Assembly (NCBI GenBank): GCA_017307785.1
Contig: JAFKGI010000017.1
Location: 1-64,000, forward strand
Length of the DNA stretch: 64,000 nucleotides
Reading direction: 5' to 3'
Source: Vulcanimicrobiota bacterium
GTDB lineage: Bacteria > Vulcanimicrobiota > Xenobia > Xenobiales > JADMJV01
The position numbers were made by a program, and so were the translations under genes. This document shows, piece after piece, positions 16,402 to 24,455 of this stretch. Below the pieces are notes generated by a model. That model saw only the letters and a list, made by a program, of their open reading frames with translations, did not search any database and was not told where the DNA came from. How positions within the stretch are numbered: position 1 is the first letter of the stretch; each line of letters starts with the position of its first letter.

Positions 16402-19400
16402 ATGAAGAATCGCGGCCTCATGGCACGCAAAAAGCGCAAGACGAACGATCCCACCGACGGGGGCGGCGACATCGCCGTCGCGGCGGAAGAAGAGGAGCTG
16501 ACCGATCTCGAGGCAGTCTTAGACCACGATCCCAATGGATTGCTGGTGGTTGAGGCCGAGTCGCGTCAGGTTTTGTGGGCCAATCGCAGTGCCGAGAAGC
16601 TGCTCAAGAAGAAACGTGAGAAGCTGCTGGCCGAGCCGTTCCCGGAGGAAGTGGAAGAGGGTCCCATGCGGACTCTCGACCTCAATCGTCAGCTCTCCAG
16701 TTTGATCTGGCAGGGACAGGAAGCCAGTCTGCTGGTGCTGACCGCCATCAGCTCCAATTCCGCTTCGTTTTCCACCGAATGGCGCCTGGAGGCGGCCGAG
16801 GAGCGCGCCCGCGAGGCCGAGGAGCAGGTCGCTCAACTGCAAGGCTTGCTGAGCGACGCCCGCAAGGCCGCCAAAGCGGCGGGCGGAGGCGGCGACGCTG
16901 GTCTGAAGGACCAGCTGGCCAAAGCCGAAGCGCGCGTGGCCGAGCTGGAAAAATTGCTGGCCGCGGCCGCCGACGATGACGCCCGGGCCCAGCTGGCCAG
17001 CGTGCAGGAGCGGGCCACCCAACTGGAGCAGGCGCTGGCCGACTCGGAGGAGCGCGCCCAGGCGGCCGAGAGTCTTTTGGATGAAGCCGGTGCCAGTTCG
17101 GCCGAGCTGCAGTCCCTACGGGATCATGAAGCGGAGCTCAAGGCCGAGCTAGAAGCGGCTCAGGCCCGTACTTCGCAGGTTGAGCAAGAGTTACGGTCGG
17201 TGGAGAGCCGGGTCGAATCGGCGGAAGAGCGGGCCAAAGAGGCCGAGCAGCTCATGGAGGAGGCCGAATCCCAGGCCCGCGAGACGGAACGCCATCTCGA
17301 AGACGTCCAGGACAGCGTGCGCCAGGTGGAAGAGCAGCTGGAAGCGGCTCAGAATGAGCTGAACGCCGAGCGCAAGCAGCGCGAGCAGAACGGCGGCGCG
17401 GCCAAGATCCAGGATCTCACCGAGCAGGTGGAGATTTTGCGCGAGGAGCTGGAAGCGGCGCGCGCGGCCAGCAAGAAGGCCGGTGCCGAGCTGGCCGATT
17501 GGGAAGAGCGCGAAGTTCAGTGGAAAATTCGCGAAAGCGAAGTCGAGGAACTGGAAGGTGTTCACCTGCAGGTCATCACCGAGCTTGAGCAGTTGCGCGA
17601 GGAGCGTCAGGACTGGCAGGACGCGCAGGCCAGCCAGGCCCTGGAACCGGGCGAGCTGGAAAAGCTGCAGGAGCAGATTCGCGATCTGCAGGGAAAACTG
17701 GATTTTCTCGAGGTCGAGCGTTCCGAGTTGGAAGAGAAGTGGGTCGAGGCGCGGGCCGAGCTGGAGCAGGCTCAGCAGCAAAAATCCGACCTGGAATCCT
17801 CGGCCCAGTTGGCCCAGTCGCAGCAGAGCGAGGCCCAGGCCGAGTTGCTGGCCCGACTGGAGCAGTTGACCTCCGAGCTGGAAGACGTGCGCAGCGGCGG
17901 CAGCGACCAGTTGCAGGCCGCTCAGGAGCAGGTCAGCGAGTTGAGCGCGCAGTTGAGCGCCGCCCAGGACGAGTGCACGGCCGTCCAGGTGGAGCTGGCC
18001 ACGGCTCAGGAACATTGGGCCGAATCGCAGTCCCAGGTCAGCGAGTCGCAGACGGCCCTGTTGCAGGCCCAGGCTCAGATTCAGGATATTCAGGCCCAGT
18101 TTTCCGAGGCCCAGGCTCAGATCAGCACCAGTCAGGCGCTGGTGACCGAGCTGCAGGGCGAAAATGAAACTCTCAACGCCCGTCTGCTGGATTCGGATGC
18201 GGCCGAAAGATCACTGTCGACTCAGCTGGAGCAGCAGTTGGCCGAACTGCAGTTGGAGTCGGCTGATTTGCAAGACAAGCTGGCCGAAAGCGAGAGCAAG
18301 GCGCAGAGCACCCTCGAGGAGTTGGCTCTGGCTCGCCAGCAGATGGACAGTCTCACCCATGTCAGCGGTGAATTCGACGACGTGCAGCAGCATTTGCTGT
18401 CGGTCGAGAAAGAGCGCGACGAGTTGTTGGTCCATCTGGACGAGACCGAGGGCGAGCTGGAGAAGTTGCGCGCCGAGGCAGCTGACGCGCTCTCTCGACT
18501 GGAGGCCAAAACCGCCGAAGCCGAAGCGCAGGCGGCGGCCCTCAGCGATCTGGAAAACCAGCTGGATGCGGCGGAAGAGGCCAACCGAACCCCTTCGGCC
18601 GAGACCGAGGCGCTCAAGGCCAATGTGCAGGCCGGCGATGAGCGGGCTCGTCAGCTGCAAGAGCAGCTCGACGAAATGGTAGGGCGCGCCGAGCTGGCCG
18701 ATCAGTTGGAGACGGAAGTCTTTTTGCTGCGCGGTCAGTCCGATGAGCAGACCCAGCGGGTCTCTACCCTGGCCGGCGAGTTGGAAGAGGAACGCGGTCG
18801 TCTGGCCGAGCTGGAAAGCGAACTGGAGCGGATTCGCACCGCGGGCGAAGCCCGCGTGACCGAGCTGGAAGCGGCTCTGGCCGACCGCAGCTCTCCGGAT
18901 CCGCATCTGGCGGAGCTGGAAGCCAAGGTGAACGAATTGGAAGCGGCCCTGCTGGACGCGGCCGCTCCGGTGGCCGACCCGCGCGTGGCCGAGCTGGAAG
19001 CGGCCGTGGTAGCCGCCAAGGCGGACGCCGATTCGCGCGTGGCCGAACTGGAAGATTTGCTGGAGCAGGCCAGTAACTTTGAACCCGAAGTGGCTCGCTT
19101 GAAAGGGGAGCTGGCGGCTGCTCAGGCGAGCGCCGGGCCCGATCCGCGGGTGGCCGAGCTGGAGGCTTCCGGGGCCGAAGTGGTGGCCCAGCTGGCCGCC
19201 GCTCAGGTCGAGATCCAGCGCCTGGAACAGGCCGCCGCGGCTCCCTCCGCTGATGGAGCCCGCATGGTGGAGCTGGAAGCCGAAGTGCACCGCCTGGGAG
19301 CGGAGCTGGACGCGTCGCGGGCATCCGGTGATTCTTCCGCCGAGGTGGAAGCGCTGCAGGCCCAGGTGGCTTCCTTGCAGCAGCAAGCCGTGGCCATGCC

Positions 19401-20739
19401 TACTGGGGACGGCACCAACCGCGAGACCGAGCAGCTGGCTTTCGAAGATAGCCTGACCAAGCTGCCCAACCTGAATTTGCTGCGGCGCTATCTGGATTTC
19501 TCGCTCAAACAGGTGGACCGTTACCAGCGCAAGTGCGCCCTGGTGCATGTCGACCTGGATCGCTTCACGGCGCTCAACGAAGCTCTGGGACCGGACGCCG
19601 GCGACGAGGTGCTGCGCCAGGTGGGCGAGCGTTTGCAGAAGGTCGTGCGCACTTCCGACGTCTTGTGTCGCAAGGGCGAAGATGACTTCCTCATTCTGCT
19701 CTCCGAAGTGGCCGGGGAAGCCGATGCGCCGCAGTCGATTTCTATCGTGCTCAAGCGCATTCAGGAGATGCTGACCCCGCCCATGATGGCCGGCGGCCAG
19801 CCGGTGCTGGTGACCGCCTCCATCGGCGTTTCCCAGTTCCCCAGCGATGCCGAAGATGGCGACAAGATGATGACGCATGCCTACGAGGCTATGCGCCGGG
19901 CCAAGGAGCTGGGCCGCAATCAGGTTCAGTTCTATACCGATGAGCTGCAAAAACGCCATGAAGCTCGGGTGACGTTGGAAGCCGAACTGCGCAAGGGCGT
20001 GGAGGCTCGTCAGTTCCAGCTGCTGTATCAGCCGATCGTGCACCTGGCTACGGGCGCTATCAAGGGTGTGGAGTCGTTGCTGCGCTGGGCTCACCCATCC
20101 TATGGCGTGCTCACTCCCGACTACTTCCTGGAAGTGGCCGATGAAACCGGCGTGATGGTTCCGTTGGGACGTTGGGTGATTCTGCAGGCGGCTCAGCAGC
20201 TGTATGAATGGTCTCGCCAGGGGTTGGACCTGTTCGTCACCGTCAACCTCTCGACGCGTCAGTTCCTGCAGGCCGATCTGGTGGATACGATTCGCCGGGC
20301 GCTCGAGTCGACCGGTGCTCCCGCTCACAACTTCGTGGTGGAAGTGCCCGAATCGGTGCAGATGCTCGACATCCAGCGCGTGCAGGGCATTCTGCTGGCG
20401 CTGCGTCAGGCCGGTGTTCGCGTGGCTCTGGACCGATTCGGTTCCGGTTTCTCCTCGCTGGAGCGCATCCACAGCGAACTGACGACGCTGATCAAGGTCG
20501 ACCGAAAATTCCTCTTCCATTCGGCCTCCAATGCCGCCGCTCTGAACGTGACGGCGGCGGCCATGGCACTGGCCCGCGTGTTGCGCGTGCGACCGGTTGC
20601 CGTGGGTGTGGAGAATGCGGCTCAGTTGAGCCTGTGCCGCCAGTTGGAGTGCGAGTACGTGCAGGGTAACCTGGTCTACATTCCCACCGACGCCGCTCAG
20701 ATCAGTGAGTTGGCTCGGGCCGGTCGCCTCTTGCGGTGA
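16402..20739 (+). CDS. Giant coiled-coil protein with degenerate GGDEF and EAL domains
   Basis: A 1445-residue protein. Residues about 30-110 look like a PAS-type sensor (NGLLVVEAESRQVLWANRSA). Residues about 125-1005 are an almost unbroken Glu/Gln/Ala-rich coiled coil, including a late stretch of VAELEA repeats. A GGDEF domain starts near 1013 (DSLTKLPN), but its signature reads GEDDF (about 1092-1096). The EAL domain (about 1195-1440) has ESL for EAL and LDRFGSGFSSL where active enzymes have DDFGTGYSSL, so the second metal Asp is replaced by Arg. Both cyclic-di-GMP activities are probably weak or lost, which suggests a receptor or scaffold. No membrane helix is seen. Its TGA overlaps the GTG start of the next gene. 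Confidence 0.85.
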   Translation: MKNRGLMARKKRKTNDPTDGGGDIAVAAEEEELTDLEAVLDHDPNGLLVVEAESRQVLWANRSAEKLLKKKREKLLAEPFPEEVEEGPMRTLDLNRQLSSLIWQGQEASLLVLTAISSNSASFSTEWRLEAAEERAREAEEQVAQLQGLLSDARKAAKAAGGGGDAGLKDQLAKAEARVAELEKLLAAAADDDARAQLASVQERATQLEQALADSEERAQAAESLLDEAGASSAELQSLRDHEAELKAELEAAQARTSQVEQELRSVESRVESAEERAKEAEQLMEEAESQARETERHLEDVQDSVRQVEEQLEAAQNELNAERKQREQNGGAAKIQDLTEQVEILREELEAARAASKKAGAELADWEEREVQWKIRESEVEELEGVHLQVITELEQLREERQDWQDAQASQALEPGELEKLQEQIRDLQGKLDFLEVERSELEEKWVEARAELEQAQQQKSDLESSAQLAQSQQSEAQAELLARLEQLTSELEDVRSGGSDQLQAAQEQVSELSAQLSAAQDECTAVQVELATAQEHWAESQSQVSESQTALLQAQAQIQDIQAQFSEAQAQISTSQALVTELQGENETLNARLLDSDAAERSLSTQLEQQLAELQLESADLQDKLAESESKAQSTLEELALARQQMDSLTHVSGEFDDVQQHLLSVEKERDELLVHLDETEGELEKLRAEAADALSRLEAKTAEAEAQAAALSDLENQLDAAEEANRTPSAETEALKANVQAGDERARQLQEQLDEMVGRAELADQLETEVFLLRGQSDEQTQRVSTLAGELEEERGRLAELESELERIRTAGEARVTELEAALADRSSPDPHLAELEAKVNELEAALLDAAAPVADPRVAELEAAVVAAKADADSRVAELEDLLEQASNFEPEVARLKGELAAAQASAGPDPRVAELEASGAEVVAQLAAAQVEIQRLEQAAAAPSADGARMVELEAEVHRLGAELDASRASGDSSAEVEALQAQVASLQQQAVAMPTGDGTNRETEQLAFEDSLTKLPNLNLLRRYLDFSLKQVDRYQRKCALVHVDLDRFTALNEALGPDAGDEVLRQVGERLQKVVRTSDVLCRKGEDDFLILLSEVAGEADAPQSISIVLKRIQEMLTPPMMAGGQPVLVTASIGVSQFPSDAEDGDKMMTHAYEAMRRAKELGRNQVQFYTDELQKRHEARVTLEAELRKGVEARQFQLLYQPIVHLATGAIKGVESLLRWAHPSYGVLTPDYFLEVADETGVMVPLGRWVILQAAQQLYEWSRQGLDLFVTVNLSTRQFLQADLVDTIRRALESTGAPAHNFVVEVPESVQMLDIQRVQGILLALRQAGVRVALDRFGSGFSSLERIHSELTTLIKVDRKFLFHSASNAAALNVTAAAMALARVLRVRPVAVGVENAAQLSLCRQLECEYVQGNLVYIPTDAAQISELARAGRLLR
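18895..19300 (+). repeat. Degenerate VAELEA coding repeats inside the coiled coil
   Basis: Within the giant coiled-coil gene, the unit (R/H)-(V/L)-AELEA, often preceded by DP, recurs at irregular spacing (for example DPHLAELEA, DPRVAELEA twice, DSRVAELED). The DNA copies share the core GTGGCCGAGCTGGAA with few changes. This is consistent with growth of the coil by local duplication. Confidence 0.55.
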
Positions 20740-21131
20740 ACTGCCCGCGCTGCCCGGGGGAGTTGCGGCCGGTGGGTCCGGCCTTTCTCTGTCGGGGTTG
20801 TGAGGGCTGCTGGTTCGAGGGCGACAAGCTGGAAGCGGTCCTGAGCGACGGCGAGGTGGTGGGAACCCCGCTGGCGGTCACCCTGATCGGGGATGATCAC
20901 GGGGTGGTGCTGGAATCCTCGGTCACCTGTCCGCGCTGTGCCCGCGTGATGTTCCGCTATGAGTATGGCGACAGCGGAGTGGACCTGGACGCCTGTCCGC
21001 AGCACGGGGTGTGGCTGGACGATGGCGAGTTAGGCGCTTTGCTCGAGTATGTGGCCGTGCGCGAACCGGTGGCGGGGGAGGTCCCTCGGGAGTTCTGGCA
21101 GTGGTTAGGTTCCTGGTTTCGCAAGTTGTAA
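20736..21131 (+). CDS. TFIIB-type zinc-ribbon protein
   Basis: A 131-residue protein starting at a GTG that overlaps the upstream stop (GTGA). It carries two half-similar zinc modules: CPRCPGELRPV...CRGCEGCWF (residues 3-26) and CPRCARVMFRYEY...DACPQHGVWLDDGELG (about 68-105). The second is the classic signature of the zf-TFIIB family of small bacterial proteins, whose function is unknown. The C-terminal end is amphipathic (EFWQWLGSWFRKL) and may touch membranes. Translational coupling to the coiled-coil GGDEF/EAL protein hints at a shared role. Confidence 0.8.
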   Translation: MNCPRCPGELRPVGPAFLCRGCEGCWFEGDKLEAVLSDGEVVGTPLAVTLIGDDHGVVLESSVTCPRCARVMFRYEYGDSGVDLDACPQHGVWLDDGELGALLEYVAVREPVAGEVPREFWQWLGSWFRKL

Positions 21132-21177
21132 CTTCACGTTCATCCGTCAGGCTCCGGTTTGCGGTTAGAGTGGGCCT

Positions 21178-21576
21178 ATGAAACTATCCGGCTGGAGCAA
21201 CATTCCCTACGGCACCGTCTTCAACGGCAATTTCGCCGGACACCCCTCGGTCAACGAGATTCGCTCCGATGGCTGCGTGGATGCCAACTTCTGTCAGGCC
21301 GGCGATGACTTCATTCACTCGGTCGAGGACAAGCGCGTTCAGGATTTCCTGGTCACCGGTCTGGCTCCTCATCAGGGTTGGCAGAAGCTGCCCGACGGAG
21401 CCTGGAGTTTTGAGCATCAGACGCTGGCGGTCAAGGCCGGCAATGTCACTCTGAAGTCGTGGATTTGGGAAGACGGATCGAAGGTCACCCACCACATCGA
21501 GGCCCCCTACCGCTGGGATTCCGGCGAAGTGCTGACCAAGAAGAGCACCGAAGGTTTTAAGATCACCGCTTCCTGA
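21178..21576 (+). CDS. Hypothetical 132-residue protein
   Basis: Starts at ATG 21178. A compact, beta-rich soluble protein with conserved-looking aromatic and His residues (GWSNIPYGTVFNGNFAGHPS near the N-terminus; SWIWEDGSKVTHHIEAPY in the second half). No signal peptide. I do not recognise the family. It stands 46 bases after the zinc-ribbon gene and 43 before the ABC permease. Confidence 0.6.
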   Translation: MKLSGWSNIPYGTVFNGNFAGHPSVNEIRSDGCVDANFCQAGDDFIHSVEDKRVQDFLVTGLAPHQGWQKLPDGAWSFEHQTLAVKAGNVTLKSWIWEDGSKVTHHIEAPYRWDSGEVLTKKSTEGFKITAS

Positions 21577-21619
21577 GCGGCCACAGGCCTTCTTCCTGGA
21601 GCGGGCGAACGTTCAGGCC

Positions 21620-22411
21620 ATGTCTCAAGGGGTTCGCCATTTGTGGCGATATCGGGAGTTGGCGCGCAACCTGGTCTACCGCGATCTGCGGTTACGCTAT
21701 GGTGGCTCGCGTGGGGGAACGTTGCTCGGACTGGCGCTTTCCCTGATCAAACCGCTGCTGGTGGTGCTGGTCTACCTTTTTGGGCTGCGTTCAGTTTTGC
21801 GGGTCCAGGCCGACCACTATCCGCTTTTTCTGGGAGTGGGCCTGCTGCACTGGCAACTGCTCTCTTCGGTTCTGCTGAGCTCCTGCCAGGCGGTTGTCAG
21901 CAATGGGGGGCTGGTCGATCGGGCAGCCTTTCCCCGAATGCTTTTGCCCATGGTTGCCGTGGTCCAAGAGCTGGTGACCTTTGCTTTCACCTTTGGGGTC
22001 TTTCTACTGGCTCTATACCCGTGGATCGGTGGTCGGTTTTGGTGGGGGCTCTGCCTCTATCCAGTCGGCATGGCTTTGCACCTCCTCTTTTTGTCGGGCG
22101 CTGCGCTGGCCGTTTCGTCCGTTCAGGTCTACTGGAGGGACCTGCGGGATCTGGTCGAGTTTGGACTTCGACTCGGTTTCTGGTTGAGCCCGGTACTCTA
22201 TGCTTCGACTCGCTTCCCGGCCAAATGGCAGCAGCTCCTGTTCGTTGTCAATCCGGCCGTGCCGATTTTGGAGCTCTGCCGGGACCTGTTTTGCCTGCAT
22301 AAGCTTCCTGCTCCGGCCGTCTGGGTGATGCTGGCGGTGTGGTCGCTGATGCTGATTCCGGGATATTTGCTTTTCGCATCTTTGCAGTCGGGCTTCGCGG
22401 ATGAGCTATAG
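21620..22411 (+). CDS. ABC-2 type polysaccharide export permease (Wzm/TagG-like)
   Basis: A 263-residue inner-membrane protein with about six hydrophobic helices and family hallmarks: an N-terminal amphipathic interface (LARNLVYRDLRLRYGGSRGG), the helix LGLALSLIKPLLVVLVYLFG, and the C-terminal NPAVPILELCRDLF motif seen in Wzm/TagG/RfbA permeases. These work with an ATPase to flip lipid-linked polysaccharide out of the cytoplasm. The matching ATPase is probably the fusion encoded at 27891-29666 on the other strand. Its stop overlaps the beta-helix gene start by 11 bases. Confidence 0.88.
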   Translation: MSQGVRHLWRYRELARNLVYRDLRLRYGGSRGGTLLGLALSLIKPLLVVLVYLFGLRSVLRVQADHYPLFLGVGLLHWQLLSSVLLSSCQAVVSNGGLVDRAAFPRMLLPMVAVVQELVTFAFTFGVFLLALYPWIGGRFWWGLCLYPVGMALHLLFLSGAALAVSSVQVYWRDLRDLVEFGLRLGFWLSPVLYASTRFPAKWQQLLFVVNPAVPILELCRDLFCLHKLPAPAVWVMLAVWSLMLIPGYLLFASLQSGFADEL

Positions 22412-24455
22412 GCTTGCTGCCGTGTTGCTCTTGCTGGCTTCTGGAGGCCTGGCGGCTGAACCGGTTCGGCGCTATGTGTCTCCCCTGGGCAACGACGCCT
22501 GGTCAGGAAGTCTGGCCGCTCCCGATAGTAGCGGAAAGGACGGACCTTTTCGAACCCTGGAGCGTGCTCGTCGCTCGGTGCGAGAGTTGTTGGAGCAGCG
22601 GCCGACCGGGGAAGTCAGGGTCGAGCTTCGGGGCGGAAACTATCCATTGGACCGTCCTTTTCAGTTAGGCCGCCTGGACGGTCCGCAGACGGAAGGCAGC
22701 GTGAGCTACGCGGCTTTTGAGGGTGAGAAACCGATCCTGACCGGCTCTGAGGCGGTGACTGGTTGGCGCCCCCTGGCAGAATACCCCCGGGGCCTGCCCT
22801 CCGCGGCCCGCGGGCAGCTTTGGTGGACCGAGGCGCCTGCGGATTGCAAGTGTCTCTATCAGGGGGGCCGCCTGTTGAGCAGAGCGCAGATCGGCCCCTT
22901 TTCCGTCGAACCGGACAGCCAGGGGAATGCCAGGCGAGATTTTCTCCTGAAGCCCGGCCTGTTGAGTGAAGACAATTCCCTGGAAAGCCTGGAAGTGGTG
23001 GTTCAGACCGGGGCTCAGCCCTGGGCCATCAACATTCTTGGGCTGGCCAGGGCCGACTCGCGCGGGGGGCGCTTTCGAACGCGGCTGCGGGCCAGTTATC
23101 CGCTCAAAGGGCGAGCCTGGGTCGAGAACTGTTGGGAAGGCCTGGACCGTCCTGGAACGTGGATGCTGGATAGCAAGTCTCGTCGTCTGATTTTGTGGCC
23201 GGCTGGGGGCGGTCCGCCGGCGGACGTCCGCCGACCGCGTTGGCTGGGACTACTGGTGTTGGAGGACGTGCGCAACGTCCAGATCGAGGGCTTGACCTTT
23301 TGGGGCGGCGAGCGCGAGACCTGGCAGAACGATGACCAGGCCTTGCAACACGATTGGGATCGGTATGATGCGGACAACGCCCTGATCCGATTGCGCAACG
23401 CCAACCATTGCTCCATCCGGGCCTGCCATCTGCGCGACAGTGGTGCCGGGGGGATTCGCCTGGACCTGGGTTGTCAGTACAATCAAGTGGTGGCCAATCA
23501 GCTCGAGCGCCTGGGAGGCACGGGCATTCTGCTGAGCGGTTACGGTCCAGGCAAGCTCGATGAGAATCATCACAATCGGGTCGAGCGCAACGAGATCCAG
23601 AGAATTGGAGAGCTCTACTGGCATTCTCCAGGCATCTTTCTTTGGCAGAGCGGCCACAATCGAATCGAGCACAATCGACTGCACCATCTTCCCTACACTG
23701 GCATCGTGCTCAGCGGTCCCCGCCCCCCCAGGTTTCGCCGCGGCCAGGGCTTGGACCGCGAGCAGCGGCCGATTCGCTGGGCTGAAGTGCCGGAGGGCGG
23801 AAGCTGGGAGGACTTGCTTCCCTTCTTGCATACGCGCGAGAACGTGGTCGAGGGCAATGAGGTTTTTCGGGTGGTGACCAGGCTTGCCGACGGAAATGGA
23901 ATCTATCTATCCGGCACCGGCTCCGGCAACCTGGTGCGAGAAAACTATGTGCACGACTTGCGCGGTTCGGGTCCCGAGGCGGGTCTGCGAGCCGATGACT
24001 TCGAGCGCGGCAATCGCCTGGAGCGGAACGTAGTGGCTGCCTGCGATTGTCCGGGGATTTCCCTGAAATGGGCCAATCAGGTGGTCAACAACTTTCTGGT
24101 AGATCTGAAGGAGGGGGCCTATCTTCAGTTCGGTGGCGGGGGGTCGGCGGGGAGTCTGATCGCTCACAACATTTTTTTCCACCCGGCCCGCTGGCAGCGT
24201 TTTTACAACGTGCAGGGTGAGGGGGCACGATTGGAAGACTGCCGCCTGGAAGAGAACCTCTACTTCACCGCCCAGGCTCCGGACGGCAGTTCTTTTTTGG
24301 CCAGGCAAAGGGCGCTGGGACTGGATCTGAAATCTCGCTTCGCCGACCCCCGATTCACAAAGCCGGAGCAGGCCGACTACCGTTTTGAGACCCAGAGTCC
24401 GGCGCCCGGGATGGGTATCCAGCCCCTGGATGTCCGTCGAGCCGGCTTTAGATAA
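22401..24455 (+). CDS. Secreted right-handed beta-helix protein (polysaccharide-active or binding)
   Basis: A 684-residue protein with signal peptide (MSYRLAAVLLLLASGGLAA). The start of the mature part (RYVSPLGNDAWSG followed by GPFRTLERAR) is the usual opening of secreted parallel beta-helix proteins. From about residue 290 on there are repeated short coils with N-rich turns (NHCSIRACHLRDSGAGGIRL; HNRIEHNRLHHLPYTGIVL; NGIYLSGTGSGNLVRENYVH). Such folds serve polysaccharide lyases, epimerases and glycan-binding proteins. Catalytic residues cannot be assigned. Overlap with the permease gene suggests that it trims, modifies or holds the exported glycan. Confidence 0.8.
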   Translation: MSYRLAAVLLLLASGGLAAEPVRRYVSPLGNDAWSGSLAAPDSSGKDGPFRTLERARRSVRELLEQRPTGEVRVELRGGNYPLDRPFQLGRLDGPQTEGSVSYAAFEGEKPILTGSEAVTGWRPLAEYPRGLPSAARGQLWWTEAPADCKCLYQGGRLLSRAQIGPFSVEPDSQGNARRDFLLKPGLLSEDNSLESLEVVVQTGAQPWAINILGLARADSRGGRFRTRLRASYPLKGRAWVENCWEGLDRPGTWMLDSKSRRLILWPAGGGPPADVRRPRWLGLLVLEDVRNVQIEGLTFWGGERETWQNDDQALQHDWDRYDADNALIRLRNANHCSIRACHLRDSGAGGIRLDLGCQYNQVVANQLERLGGTGILLSGYGPGKLDENHHNRVERNEIQRIGELYWHSPGIFLWQSGHNRIEHNRLHHLPYTGIVLSGPRPPRFRRGQGLDREQRPIRWAEVPEGGSWEDLLPFLHTRENVVEGNEVFRVVTRLADGNGIYLSGTGSGNLVRENYVHDLRGSGPEAGLRADDFERGNRLERNVVAACDCPGISLKWANQVVNNFLVDLKEGAYLQFGGGGSAGSLIAHNIFFHPARWQRFYNVQGEGARLEDCRLEENLYFTAQAPDGSSFLARQRALGLDLKSRFADPRFTKPEQADYRFETQSPAPGMGIQPLDVRRAGFR

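Noticed and set aside
18211..20520. 769-codon open frame antisense to the giant coiled-coil gene
   Set aside because: Its composition (Leu/Gln/His-rich, no domain motif) is what the reverse of a Glu/Gln-rich coiled-coil gene gives; the plus-strand protein has clear GGDEF and EAL domains.
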